Shown: positions 1 through 8,213, numbered from the stretch's first letter. The stretch: DNA of 40,247 nucleotides from Lachnospiraceae bacterium (GCA_017449745.1 JAFTFD010000126.1:1-40247), one strand, 5' to 3'. Made by a program: numbers and translations. The notes: generated by a model not told the origin, from the sequence alone.

Positions 1-1
1 G

Positions 2-451
2 ATCCTGGTCTCTACCTGCATATTGGATAAGGACAATGAGGACACCGGCATCGATATCTGTCTTACCGTACCGGAGATCGCCGGCATGTATAAGGAATTG
101 TTTAAAAACGAATCAGACAGTGTGGATGCCTGGAATAAAATCAAAGAAGGCAACTGCGACCTGTTAAGAGGAGTCGACCTCAAGAAACAGCGTTCCCGCA
201 GAATTGCCCCGATCTCGGAAGGAAACGACACGGACCAGGAATTCGGCTTTTCCACAATGACCGTTTCTTCTCTGACGGCGCTCCATAATCTTCTGCGGAT
301 AGCAGGAGATGAGATCCCTGCGGAACTCCTTCGCTGCCGCGGATGTATTGACGGCTGTGTAGCCGGAGCAGGCTCCGTTCCTCTCATCAGAGATGAGAAC
401 TACCAGGCCAATGTAGAGGCCCGCACGATGCTTCTGAATACCGATCATTGA
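2..451 (+). CDS. C-terminal part of an [FeFe]-hydrogenase-like (Fe_hyd_lg_C) domain protein, 5' end outside the window
   Basis: The reading frame is open from the first bases of the window to a TGA at 449-451, so the gene enters from the left and only about 149 residues are seen. A TTG at 23 could start translation, but codons upstream continue in frame and there is no clear ribosome site, so truncation by the window edge is the simpler reading. The segment GIDICLTVPEIAGMYKEL resembles the stretch of [FeFe]-hydrogenase H-domain proteins that normally reads like 'D.VLTTRELA.MIK', and the later CRGCIDGCVAGAGS resembles their C-terminal Cys-Gly-Gly-Cys region. Only this remnant is visible, so it may be a true hydrogenase or one of the hydrogenase-like sensor/ferredoxin proteins common in Clostridia. 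The family call is by motif resemblance only. A terminator follows at 541-596. Confidence 0.55.
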   Translation: MLVSTCILDKDNEDTGIDICLTVPEIAGMYKELFKNESDSVDAWNKIKEGNCDLLRGVDLKKQRSRRIAPISEGNDTDQEFGFSTMTVSSLTALHNLLRIAGDEIPAELLRCRGCIDGCVAGAGSVPLIRDENYQANVEARTMLLNTDH

Positions 452-493
452 CGAATGTAACGAATACTGATCACTGGCGAATGTAACGAATAC
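452..493. repeat. Short tandem duplication just after the first stop codon
   Basis: The 16-mer CGAATGTAACGAATAC occurs at 452-467 and again at 478-493, a 26-bp period. The end of the preceding gene (GAATACCGATCATTGA, 436-451) matches the second half of the unit (GAATACTGATCACTGG, 462-477), so about two and a half units are present and the repeat runs into the coding sequence. It probably arose by slippage or local duplication. No function is evident. Confidence 0.7.
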
Positions 494-540
494 CGGACCG
501 TCTCTGATCGATCCGTTTCCGATCAAACGAGCAAAAACAG

Positions 541-596
541 AACAGGTACAGTTCCCAGCAGTTTCTTAACTGGTATATGGGATCTGTACCTGTTTT
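541..596 (+). terminator. Rho-independent terminator after the hydrogenase-like gene
   Basis: Arms AACAGGTACAGTTCCCA (541-557) and TGGGATCTGTACCTGTT (578-594) pair at 16 of 17 positions, with a T run at 593-596. It sits about 90 bases after the stop of the plus-strand gene. The remaining stretch to 685 holds nothing I can name. Confidence 0.75.
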
Positions 597-685
597 CATG
601 ATTTCAAAGCATTTACATTTGAGCAATAAGGCAGGCTTTTACATAAGTATGTGCCTTTTCAATTGTAGATAGTTTTTATCCCGGC

Positions 686-1519
686 TCACTCCTCCGCATT
701 CAGAAACTTCTCTGCCTCCCGTTTCATCTCCTGGGCGCGTATATCCGCCGTCTTTACGACACTGGCAAAATATTCTGCCGCCTTTTCCCTGTCAGCGGGA
801 ACATATTTCCCATCCCGATAGATACATCCGAGCGCATAGGCGCTGGTCGTTATATCATGCCCGGCTTCCTCGTACAGTTCTTCATACAGCCTGATCGCTC
901 TGCTGATATCCTGCTCAACGCCGTCCCCTCTCAAGAGGTCTTCAGCACAGAAGAGTTTTCCGCTGCTGTCGCCGCGTTTCATCGCCTCTTCAAAATACCC
1001 GAAGGCCTTTGCTTCATCCTTAGGCACAATAACGCCCTCCCGGTAACATACGCCGAGATTGCGGGGTGCCTTCGCGTCTCCGCCGTCAGCTGCCTTCTGC
1101 ATATACGCGATCGCCTTTTCCGGATCATAAGGGACATTCCCATAGTTTTTGCCGCCGCCGGGAACAGGCTTATGAAGATGCAGCAGCCCGATATTAAGAT
1201 ACCCTCTGGCAAGTCCCATTTCCGCGGCTTTCTCCCAGAGCCGGACTGCCTCTGCAACGGGGTCGTCCATCTGTTTCGCTGCCGAGACCTTCTCCCCCTG
1301 GATCAGTTCCGCCATGATGCACATGCTGCCGGTACTGCCAAGCGCAGCCGCTGCGCAGGCAAACCGGTATGCCCTCTCGAAACCGCCGACAGATTTTTCC
1401 TTATTTCCGCTTCGCTCCAGTTTTTCCGCCTCCACTTTGCACATCCTGGCCGCGTAGTCGAGATCCTCTGCGCCCAGGTCCGTGGTTCCGGGCAGATTCA
1501 ACTTTTCCATTTCTGTCAT
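686..1519 (-). CDS. Sel1-like (TPR-type) repeat protein
   Basis: A 277-residue protein made of Sel1-type repeats of about 36 residues, with signature pieces such as AVRLWEKAAEMGLARGYLNIG, AIAYMQKAADGGDAKAPRNLG, AFGYFEEAMKRGDSSG and AAEYFASV. Such alpha/alpha repeats are protein-protein scaffolds; no catalytic domain, signal peptide or membrane segment is seen. The frame is open further upstream (to 1579), but GGAGGT lies seven bases before the ATG at 1519, so I start at MTEMEKLN. It is the last gene of the long minus-strand series, separated from the ferredoxin gene by a palindromic repeat at 1539-1570 that may end or limit transcription. Its partner is unknown. Confidence 0.8.
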   Translation of the reverse strand: MTEMEKLNLPGTTDLGAEDLDYAARMCKVEAEKLERSGNKEKSVGGFERAYRFACAAAALGSTGSMCIMAELIQGEKVSAAKQMDDPVAEAVRLWEKAAEMGLARGYLNIGLLHLHKPVPGGGKNYGNVPYDPEKAIAYMQKAADGGDAKAPRNLGVCYREGVIVPKDEAKAFGYFEEAMKRGDSSGKLFCAEDLLRGDGVEQDISRAIRLYEELYEEAGHDITTSAYALGCIYRDGKYVPADREKAAEYFASVVKTADIRAQEMKREAEKFLNAEE

Positions 1520-1538
1520 TAAGAACACCTCCAAAGAT

Positions 1539-1570
1539 GTGGGACAAAGGTGACAGACCCTTTGTCCCAC
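1539..1570. repeat. REP-like palindrome with GGGACAAAGG / CCTTTGTCCC arms
   Basis: Arms GTGGGACAAAGG (1539-1550) and CCTTTGTCCCAC (1559-1570) are perfectly complementary around the 8-base loop TGACAGAC. A further half-copy (CTTTGTCCCA) lies at 1580-1589. Related elements occur at 15901-15960 and, more distantly, 24761-24832, all between genes. They resemble dispersed extragenic palindromes; no transposase is nearby. Confidence 0.75.
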
Positions 1571-1591
1571 CACCATCACTTTGTCCCATTT

Positions 1592-1813
1592 TCATCGCAC
1601 TGCTGTCAGTGCAGCTGATGTCACCAAATCCGTAAACCCCAGAGAATGCCCGGGGCAGTTCAGATAACACTGTCCGCAGCTCTGGCAGTCCTCCGGATAC
1701 GCGATGACCGATTTTCGTATCTGTGTATCAAAGCGAAACACATCCATAGGACAGATCTGCACACACTTGCGGCAGCCGATGCAGTTTTCCATACTGATCC
1801 TGACTACACTCAT
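1592..1813 (-). CDS. 2[4Fe-4S] ferredoxin-type protein, electron partner of the adjacent flavoprotein
   Basis: A 73-residue protein with two complete cluster motifs: C11-x2-C14-x2-C17-x3-C21-P and C43-x2-C46-x2-C49-x3-C53-P. This is the bacterial 2[4Fe-4S] ferredoxin pattern, also seen in small electron-transfer subunits such as AprB. The ATG at 1813 overlaps the TGA of the upstream flavoprotein gene as ATGA, so the two are translationally coupled and probably form one complex. The frame is open further upstream inside the flavoprotein gene, but the overlap and the match to the second copy at 32079 (which also begins MSV.R) fix this start. It is likely to carry electrons to or from the FAD of its neighbour; direction and donor are not visible. 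Confidence 0.88.
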   Translation of the reverse strand: MSVVRISMENCIGCRKCVQICPMDVFRFDTQIRKSVIAYPEDCQSCGQCYLNCPGHSLGFTDLVTSAALTAVR

Positions 1814-3756
1814 TTTCCGCCCTCCTGTCTGTTTCCTTCTGCCGGAGCAGGTCCTTTTGCGCTTCCGCCAGCCCAGGGCATCTGCGCCGGGGGCTCCTCC
1901 GGAAGGCCTTTTGCGGCAGCTTCCCCCGGGAACCGGAAATACTGATAGCGCTCCGCATACGGCAGGTCTGTGTTTCCTTTCCATTCGTCTTTGATCGAGA
2001 CTCTGTCGAAGCGCATCCTGTCGCCGTCCTTTGTTATGGTCAGATAACAGAGATAATCGTCGTCGCGATATGGATAATCGGACCTGTAATGATAGCCTCT
2101 GCTCTCTTTGCGCTCCATGCTGGCGCGCAGTTTCATCTCAGCGCAAAGAATCTTATGCACCATTTCGTGACAGGAGCGCAGTTCATGCGGTGATCTGGCA
2201 ACAAGCTTCGGAATCACCTGGTCTTTTAGCTGCAGAACCAGCTCAAGTGTATTCTGCAATGAGGATTCTGTCTTCGTGATGGATACCCAGTAAGGAGACA
2301 TCAAAGCCGCAAGCTGATCTCTCGCCCATGCGGGAGAAAATCCCACATCTCTGTTCATAGGAGCCAGAATTTCATTCCTATATTCCTTCAGGGTTTCTTC
2401 ACTGATCACAGACAGTTCTCTTCCGGCTGCGCTATATCCCGCCGCTTTTCCGGCAAGGTATCCCTGAACAGAGCAGAAATTGGAGGTAAACCCTGTAGAA
2501 TTCATGTAGGAGCTGCCTGAAACACAGGACCCGTTGCAGCCATCCCCCGCTACCCATAATCCATCCAGTCCGGTTTTCCCCTCAAGGTCATCGATTCCGC
2601 ACCAGATCCCGCATCCCAGATGCAGATGCATACCGGGCGCCGCTCCGTAAGCATCTCCTTTCGGTGAAGGGGATGTTTTCTTACCGGTTCGCGGATCCTC
2701 CGTTTTTTTAGAAAGACTCTTTCCTCTGCCGCCGGGAGAAATTACCTGGGAACGGGTATACGGCGCAAGTCCTTCTTCCGCTGCTTTCAGACGGGGGATT
2801 ATCAGCGAATTCGAGATCCTCTTTGCCCTCATTTCCAGATTCTGCCTGGTGATATCTCCGCCGCAGAGCCAAATATTCTCCGCGTACTGCCAGCCGTTAT
2901 TGGCGAGTACGTTTCCCGGAGCATATGATGTCGTAAAATGGAAATCGTCGAATTCCTTTCCGACGATCGGCAGACCGTGCCGATAGCCGATCCAGTCACT
3001 GTCAAAAGTATCGCATCCGGTAGGGAACCCGGATGGCTTGATGGAGCCTCCGCCCATGCACAGCACCACTGTTTTGGCATGGAAGGTGATAATGCTGCCG
3101 CTGGGAACATGGAACCCGACTGCCCCTGCCACAGTGCCGTTCTGCTCGATCACTTCATACAGCATGGTATGAGGCACATACGGGATATGAAAGCGGTTGA
3201 GCGTTCTGATCCAGCACTTGCGCCTGTCATGGCGGGCATTATACTCCATATATCCACGCAGATCATCATGTCTCCAGTCTCCGTCTACATGAAACCCCGT
3301 TTCTTCTCCGGTCGGATATTGATCCAGAATGCCCCAGTCCTTGAGTCTCATGTATGTCTCTTTGGAGTATCTTGCCCAGGTCCTATACCAGTCCAGATTG
3401 GCTGTATATTCATTGGCAATAACCATCTCACGGACAAAAGCCTCCAGGTCATCTCCCATCTGTTCATCAAACCATTGATGAGAACTGGCGAACGGGCTCA
3501 TCCCGGAATACCCCGGCATTCCTTTGTCAACGACAAGGACATCTGCCCCTTCCATCTTTGCCGCCCATGCGGCATTTAAACCTGCGAAGCCGCACCCCAC
3601 AACAAGAACATCGCATATATATTCGTTCTTTGCCGGCTTATGCGATTCTGAAGCTGTCGGAAAATCCGTTTCATATACAGCACCGTTGTTATTGTCTTTG
3701 TATACCGTATCTTCCATAGTCTCTACTGTCTGTCTTACTATTGTTTGCGTATACAT
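1810..3756 (-). CDS. FAD-dependent oxidoreductase, succinate dehydrogenase/fumarate reductase flavoprotein family
   Basis: A 648-residue protein with the Rossmann dinucleotide motif GCGFAG at residues 54-59 followed by an acidic strand end (VLVVDKG). A second FAD-contact region lies near GLWVAGDGCNGSCVSG, and a flavoprotein C-terminal domain carries ESRGYHYRSDYPYRDDD near residue 551. These are hallmarks of the SdhA/FrdA/AprA superfamily. No signal peptide or flavin-transferase motif is seen, so it should be cytosolic with non-covalent FAD. It overlaps the ferredoxin gene by ATGA and follows an esterase gene after 21 bases, so the three are co-transcribed. A near-homologue with its own ferredoxin lies at 32384. 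The likely role is reduction of a double bond or carbonyl of an imported compound; the substrate is unknown. The C-terminal tail is Pro/Gly/Ala-rich. Confidence 0.87.
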   Translation of the reverse strand: MYTQTIVRQTVETMEDTVYKDNNNGAVYETDFPTASESHKPAKNEYICDVLVVGCGFAGLNAAWAAKMEGADVLVVDKGMPGYSGMSPFASSHQWFDEQMGDDLEAFVREMVIANEYTANLDWYRTWARYSKETYMRLKDWGILDQYPTGEETGFHVDGDWRHDDLRGYMEYNARHDRRKCWIRTLNRFHIPYVPHTMLYEVIEQNGTVAGAVGFHVPSGSIITFHAKTVVLCMGGGSIKPSGFPTGCDTFDSDWIGYRHGLPIVGKEFDDFHFTTSYAPGNVLANNGWQYAENIWLCGGDITRQNLEMRAKRISNSLIIPRLKAAEEGLAPYTRSQVISPGGRGKSLSKKTEDPRTGKKTSPSPKGDAYGAAPGMHLHLGCGIWCGIDDLEGKTGLDGLWVAGDGCNGSCVSGSSYMNSTGFTSNFCSVQGYLAGKAAGYSAAGRELSVISEETLKEYRNEILAPMNRDVGFSPAWARDQLAALMSPYWVSITKTESSLQNTLELVLQLKDQVIPKLVARSPHELRSCHEMVHKILCAEMKLRASMERKESRGYHYRSDYPYRDDDYLCYLTITKDGDRMRFDRVSIKDEWKGNTDLPYAERYQYFRFPGEAAAKGLPEEPPAQMPWAGGSAKGPAPAEGNRQEGGK

Positions 3757-3777
3757 TTCTACCTGTTTTATACAGTA

Positions 3778-4917
3778 TTATTTACTCTGTACGAACAGCC
3801 AATCCCTGGCTGCTTTGATTCCGTAGGCGACCTTCCATGTACCCATGTGGCATTCAAAACCGCGAACCCGTGTCTTTAATACCGCATAATGAATATTCGC
3901 AGGCCTTGCAAGGAGTTCTTCCATCTGTGAGTTGTCCGGTATCCCCTCCGGTTGGTCTATGGGGCTAAATTCGATCTGCGCGCCTGCATCGTCCAGACTG
4001 ACCAGCGCCTCATTCATCCCGGAAAAAGCTCTCGGATCGCCGCGGGAGACTATGATCGTCATCTTAGCATCCTTCAGCACTTTCATTTTCCCGGCATCCC
4101 ACTGTCCGGCGACGAGCAGAAATGCTGTAAAGAAATCCGGCCGCCGGATGCCCATTTCAATTGAACTCATGCAGCCCATGGACTGCCCGGTGGTATAGAG
4201 TCTTTTCCTGTCGACTGCATAGCGATCCATGATATCTTCGTAAAGATCAAATGTTGTCTCCAGCATATCCGGCTCGCCGTCCCCGCAGGGAACTCTTGCA
4301 AACTGCGGAGCCAGAACGATGCAGGGATGCTCTTTCTGGACCTCATCACTGGCCCAGATGGTCGCTCCGTTTCCCTGTCGTAGCGCTGTTTTCGGATCTT
4401 CGGAAAGTGGACCTCTGTCATGAATGAACATCACCAGGGGATAACTACCGCCCTCATCATAACCGTCGGGCAAAAACAGGTTATATGGCAAATCACGTCC
4501 CGTCCTGTCCGAATGAAAAACATGCTGTGTAAACCGATCCGCGACGGCCTCGATTTCCTTCTGCCCGGCCGCAAAATCTTCCCATGCCGGAAGAACGTCT
4601 CCCGATACTGTGCGCAGATCACGGCACTGTCGGATCATAAGACTTGCCGGGCGCCTCTTCCATGTCTCACCCGGACCCGGATTTTCAAAATAAGTAAGGG
4701 CTGCATCCTCGTCAGATGCGGACAGGGCAACGATCACCCGGCGCGGATCCCGGCCGCATAAAGATACCCCTGTCACCGTCCTGTTCTTTACCGCAAAGCT
4801 TTCTGCAGTAAGCGAGGACGCATCCACAGGCTCTTTATATTCAATCACTGCCTTTGTCAGTTTCTGCCCTTCTCCCAGGGACTCACAGATCATCAATATC
4901 TCATTTACCGATACCAT
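3778..4917 (-). CDS. EstA-like alpha/beta-hydrolase (esterase with Ig-like N-terminal domain)
   Basis: A 379-residue hydrolase. Residues 1-100 look like the beta-rich Ig-like N-terminal domain of EstA-type esterases. The rest is an alpha/beta-hydrolase with the nucleophile elbow GQSMG (Ser246), an oxyanion-hole-like segment LVMFIHDRGP, and a late His (about H357, in CHMGTW) placed to complete the triad; the acid is probably in the IIVSRGD segment. No signal peptide is present, so it acts in the cytoplasm. It is a clear paralogue of the next gene upstream (5005-6198), sharing ESQ/EVQKEHPC and LVAGQWD segments. A start at ATG 4917 is preceded by AAGGGTAAGAAT. Expected reaction: hydrolysis of a carboxylic ester; substrate unknown. 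A peptidase of the prolyl-oligopeptidase type is less likely at this size. Confidence 0.8.
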   Translation of the reverse strand: MVSVNEILMICESLGEGQKLTKAVIEYKEPVDASSLTAESFAVKNRTVTGVSLCGRDPRRVIVALSASDEDAALTYFENPGPGETWKRRPASLMIRQCRDLRTVSGDVLPAWEDFAAGQKEIEAVADRFTQHVFHSDRTGRDLPYNLFLPDGYDEGGSYPLVMFIHDRGPLSEDPKTALRQGNGATIWASDEVQKEHPCIVLAPQFARVPCGDGEPDMLETTFDLYEDIMDRYAVDRKRLYTTGQSMGCMSSIEMGIRRPDFFTAFLLVAGQWDAGKMKVLKDAKMTIIVSRGDPRAFSGMNEALVSLDDAGAQIEFSPIDQPEGIPDNSQMEELLARPANIHYAVLKTRVRGFECHMGTWKVAYGIKAARDWLFVQSK

Positions 4918-5004
4918 ATTCTTACCCTTTTACCTATATGCCGAAGCGCTTTGTGCGAAGGCATTGCGCGCTTAACAAACTGCCCACTTGCCGTCCATAT
5001 ATTT

Positions 5005-6198
5005 CTATTTATGAACACTGAACAGCCAGTCCCTTACTCCTTTGATCTGGTAAGCGACCCTCCATGTGCACACATGATGGGAGCCCGGGTGATCCGGCAT
5101 CCCCTCCGGAATAACGCTGTTTCCCTTAAACACAACATACCTGCAGGAAACATCATCTTTCAGGGCATCGGCGACATATCCGTCCCACTGATCAACGGCC
5201 TTCGCATCCCATTCATAGCGGCCGACTTTTCCGCCGTTTTCCTCGATGGCTGCGGTGATGGCATCCATCCCGGGGTGCGCCTTCATATCACCGCTGCTGA
5301 CCATGATCCAGAGCGGCTTGTCTTTCATGACCGGTCCGCACTTGACGGGATCCCACTGCCCTGCAACAAGGATCTGCGCAGCAAAAAGATCGGGATACAG
5401 GATATCCAGCTGGCAGTTGGACATGCAGCCCATAGACTCGCCGGTCCCGTAGATTCTGTTCCTGTCAATGCTGTACTGATCCGCTACTTCTTCGATCAGC
5501 GGGCCGACCTGCTCCAGGATCGGATGATAGGTAAAATCATCATGTGTGAGAATCTCATCAGGTCTGAAGGACGGGATCAGGACAAAGCAGGGATGCTCTT
5601 TCTGACTCTCAGGTGTCGCCCATACAGATCCGCCGATGCCGATCGCCAGAGATACAAAAGGATCTTTGGCGACTCCGTTCGCGTCCGCGATAAACATGAC
5701 CATCGGATAGGAGACAGACGGATCGTAGTTCTCCGGCACATACAGCAGATATTCGATCCCATGGCTTTCCTTTTTCTCGAAGCGCTCCATCAGCGGGCAG
5801 CGATACGAATCCGCATATACGACGCCTTCCGGCGCTGTCACCTTCATATACTGCGGACGGATCGCGGTATATCTTCCGTCCTGCGGGGGGCCCTTTTTCA
5901 CCTTCTCAGCGGCATCTTTTTTCTCTTCTTCAGAGGATTTCTTCGGTCCCCGCGGTCCCTCGAACACCTCCACGCCATCTCTGTTCAGCTTGTAAGTCAT
6001 CAGCGCTTCATCACAGTCATTCAGGGTCAGTGTGACTTTGCAGCCGTCCGCTTCCGCCGCCAGCACATCCCTGCCTTCTACGATAAAATCCTTCTCTGTA
6101 TACTTCACGGGTGAATCATATTCCAGAATCACGCCGACACTCTTCAATCCTTCCGGTCTCGGCTCCGCCAGGACCTTTGCTTTTTTTATGGTTGCCAT
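5005..6198 (-). CDS. EstA-like alpha/beta-hydrolase, paralogue of the adjacent esterase
   Basis: A 397-residue protein with the same layout as its neighbour: an N-terminal Ig-like segment, a Lys/Glu-rich linker (about residues 85-103, KKSSEEEKKDAAEKVKK), then an alpha/beta-hydrolase with elbow GESMG (Ser255) and C-terminal His374/375 in HHVCTW. The oxyanion-hole region reads MVMFIADANG. It lacks a signal peptide. The ATG at 6198 is preceded by GGGAG at a suitable distance. Only 87 bases separate it from the downstream esterase and 28 from the upstream ceramidase-like gene, so they belong to one transcript. The tandem pair suggests duplication and divergence towards two ester substrates, or two positions of one substrate. 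Confidence 0.8.
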   Translation of the reverse strand: MATIKKAKVLAEPRPEGLKSVGVILEYDSPVKYTEKDFIVEGRDVLAAEADGCKVTLTLNDCDEALMTYKLNRDGVEVFEGPRGPKKSSEEEKKDAAEKVKKGPPQDGRYTAIRPQYMKVTAPEGVVYADSYRCPLMERFEKKESHGIEYLLYVPENYDPSVSYPMVMFIADANGVAKDPFVSLAIGIGGSVWATPESQKEHPCFVLIPSFRPDEILTHDDFTYHPILEQVGPLIEEVADQYSIDRNRIYGTGESMGCMSNCQLDILYPDLFAAQILVAGQWDPVKCGPVMKDKPLWIMVSSGDMKAHPGMDAITAAIEENGGKVGRYEWDAKAVDQWDGYVADALKDDVSCRYVVFKGNSVIPEGMPDHPGSHHVCTWRVAYQIKGVRDWLFSVHK

Positions 6199-6226
6199 AT
6201 CATTCTCCCTTTCTGATCAGATTATG

Positions 6227-7519
6227 TTATCTGAGGGTCTCGTACATATGCAGCGCATGCTCCGCAAAATCCTTTTCAACCAGCCCCGCCCGCATATTCA
6301 GATGCCTCGTTCCCGGCAGATCCATCTCCGGTGCACTCTCCGTATATGTGTCCAGGATATACCCTGAATTAGCGGCTAGACTTGCCTCATGATTGACGAT
6401 CAGTGCATGCTTCTCCGGCAGTATACTGCGCAGGATCCTGGCATACTGACCGTAAAACTCGCCGCTCCCTCCGAGAAAATACACAGAACCGATCCTCAGC
6501 ATATGAAGCCGGATCTCATATTCCTCAAACAGTCCCTGCGTTCTGGACCATTCAACAGTGCCGCCGACAGGCACATCTGTTTGCGTACACCGCATTCCCC
6601 GCATGGTGCGGCGGATATCCGCATAATGGTTTGCGGATAAAAGCGTCAGCAGGTGCAGGCAGTCTCCTCCCGGCATCTTCGCCGTTACCGGTCTTCCCGT
6701 TTCGGGATCAGGGTAGTAGATCTCATTCTGCATGATCGGATTGACGTCGCCCGCAGCGCCGCTGCACCACAGGACGACCGCTCCCGGATCATCCTTCTCC
6801 ATCATTGCGCTGACTGCACCGCCCAGATCCGGCCCGATGCCGAGCATTCCGCCGCCTCCGCACGGGTTCGTATGCATAATACAGCAATGGCAGGGATAAT
6901 GAACCAGAACTGCAATGGTCTTTCCGGTTAAATCCTCAAATCTGAGGATCGTAAGCGTGTGGTCAACAGGTGACGCCGCATTCCTGCCAAGCGCAAGGAT
7001 TCTTCGCCGCATGCCGTTTTCGTCTGTATACTCGTACCACTGTTTCCGGTCGATATTAACAAAACTCTCACCTGCGGCAATCCCCATTTTCGCCGGCTGA
7101 AGCGATTCCACCGCTTCCTTTGCCGCCTCTTCAAGCTGCCCGGCGACAAAATCCTCGAATGCATGTGTAGCTTTCTGTACTTCTGCCGGCTTCCTGTCAA
7201 TGAAATTAGGACCTTCAAATGGTCTGTATCCGCTGATAGGAGCAGAATGAGTGTGAACAGCTGTCAGCGTTATGTTCTCTTCCGGGACACCGACGGCTTT
7301 CTCAAGAAGTTCATAATAACGTTTTTCCTGCGGCACTTTATCCAGTTCAAAACAGACAAACAATGCCCGTTTTCCATCGCTCTCCAAGGCGATCACCCGC
7401 ACATAGAGATCCTCCAGCACAGCGCCAAGGCGCTGGTCCATTAATGCCCGCAGATCCGGAATAAGTTCTGCCGGCGGTGTTATGCAGCGCTTCGCTGCTC
7501 CGCATTTGAATTCTCCCAC
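6227..7519 (-). CDS. Neutral/alkaline ceramidase-like hydrolase
   Basis: A 430-residue protein with the main metal-site motifs of the neutral ceramidase (Ceramidase_alk) N-terminal domain: HTHSAP at 89-94, HYPCHC (H207, H211) and SGAAGDVNP at 253-261, plus a Gly-rich DLGGA region. It is shorter than secreted neutral ceramidases, lacks their C-terminal Ig-like domain and has no signal peptide, so it is a cytosolic relative. Family members cleave amide bonds using zinc; whether the substrate here is ceramide is doubtful. It starts with GTG directly after the TAG of the upstream membrane-protein gene, and GGAGG eight bases before the GTG supports this. A divergent second member lies at 30138. 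Confidence 0.75.
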   Translation of the reverse strand: MGEFKCGAAKRCITPPAELIPDLRALMDQRLGAVLEDLYVRVIALESDGKRALFVCFELDKVPQEKRYYELLEKAVGVPEENITLTAVHTHSAPISGYRPFEGPNFIDRKPAEVQKATHAFEDFVAGQLEEAAKEAVESLQPAKMGIAAGESFVNIDRKQWYEYTDENGMRRRILALGRNAASPVDHTLTILRFEDLTGKTIAVLVHYPCHCCIMHTNPCGGGGMLGIGPDLGGAVSAMMEKDDPGAVVLWCSGAAGDVNPIMQNEIYYPDPETGRPVTAKMPGGDCLHLLTLLSANHYADIRRTMRGMRCTQTDVPVGGTVEWSRTQGLFEEYEIRLHMLRIGSVYFLGGSGEFYGQYARILRSILPEKHALIVNHEASLAANSGYILDTYTESAPEMDLPGTRHLNMRAGLVEKDFAEHALHMYETLR

Positions 7520-8122
7520 CTATCTTTCCTCCATCTCCATATTCCGGATGTTGTAACTGTCATCATCGGCGGCCGCCGTATTCTCTACCCGGATATACTC
7601 CATATTCCACTCCGTGCGGAACAGCAGGATCAATGCTGCTGCCGCGGCAGCCCCAAGAATCGTTCCTGCAAAGAAACGCGCAGAAAAATCAGATGTGCTG
7701 ATCATGGTATAGATTTGTTCCGCCAGCAGGATCCCGGTAAGAATGGCTGCCCCTGCCGCCGTTGAACAGAGAGTTTTTCTGTCCCGGTATGCTCTGACGC
7801 CAATCATCCTCTTATGTGTCGCGTAAGCTGCAACATAAAATCCAAGCCACACAAAGGCAAGTATTCCAAACATTTGAGGGATAACTGCCGCCGGTGATTC
7901 CGCCCCCTGCTGTGCCGCGAGTACCAGAAAGGCTGCCAGAGAAAAAATATACAGCAGAATGTACCGCAATTTCAGTATTTTCCATTCTCTGTCTTCCAGA
8001 TCATGCCTGTAATACCAGCCTGTATAGATGCGCTTGATTCTCGTTTTTCCGGTCTTTGGATCCGTTACCAGCTTCTCCGCATAATCCTCGAAAAAGCGAT
8101 GGTACTGCTTGTTGTAGGACAT
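7520..8122 (-). CDS. Four-helix membrane protein of unknown function
   Basis: A 200-residue protein with a soluble N-terminus (about 45 residues, containing KTGKTRIKRIYTGWYYRHDL) and four hydrophobic segments near residues 48-69, 78-101, 115-136 and 144-165, then a polar Asp/Asn-rich tail. The frame is open to 8221, but AGGAG lies seven bases before the ATG at 8122, so I start there. It sits between the ABC-importer ATPase and the ceramidase-like gene, to which it is joined without a gap. I do not recognise the family. Position suggests an accessory membrane component of the importer or a co-regulated transporter helper, but that is inference from context. Confidence 0.7.
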   Translation of the reverse strand: MSYNKQYHRFFEDYAEKLVTDPKTGKTRIKRIYTGWYYRHDLEDREWKILKLRYILLYIFSLAAFLVLAAQQGAESPAAVIPQMFGILAFVWLGFYVAAYATHKRMIGVRAYRDRKTLCSTAAGAAILTGILLAEQIYTMISTSDFSARFFAGTILGAAAAAALILLFRTEWNMEYIRVENTAAADDDSYNIRNMEMEER

Positions 8123-8171
8123 AACTGGCTCCTTTTGCCTTACGGTCCGTCTATTATCCGATAAACTGCGA

Positions 8172-8213
8172 ATACAGCGTCCACGGTACTTATGTTCACC
8201 CCGGACGCTGTAT
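8172..8213 (-). other. Perfect 11-bp inverted repeat between importer ATPase and membrane-protein genes
   Basis: Arms ATACAGCGTCC (8172-8182) and GGACGCTGTAT (8203-8213) are perfectly complementary with a 20-base spacer. No T run follows on the minus strand, so it is not a standard terminator. It lies in the 103-base gap within the minus-strand series and could be an RNA-processing or stability hairpin, or a weak attenuator. Confidence 0.55.

Noticed and set aside
857-1522. Long plus-strand open frame opposite the Sel1-repeat gene
   Set aside because: It is an antisense shadow: Sel1 repeats on the minus strand have a good ribosome site and family match, while this frame has neither.
1592-3756. 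Adenylylsulphate reductase (AprA/AprB)
   Set aside because: The flavoprotein plus ferredoxin layout fits, but no sat, dsr or qmo genes are present and the neighbours are esterases and importers; a general fumarate-reductase-type call is safer.
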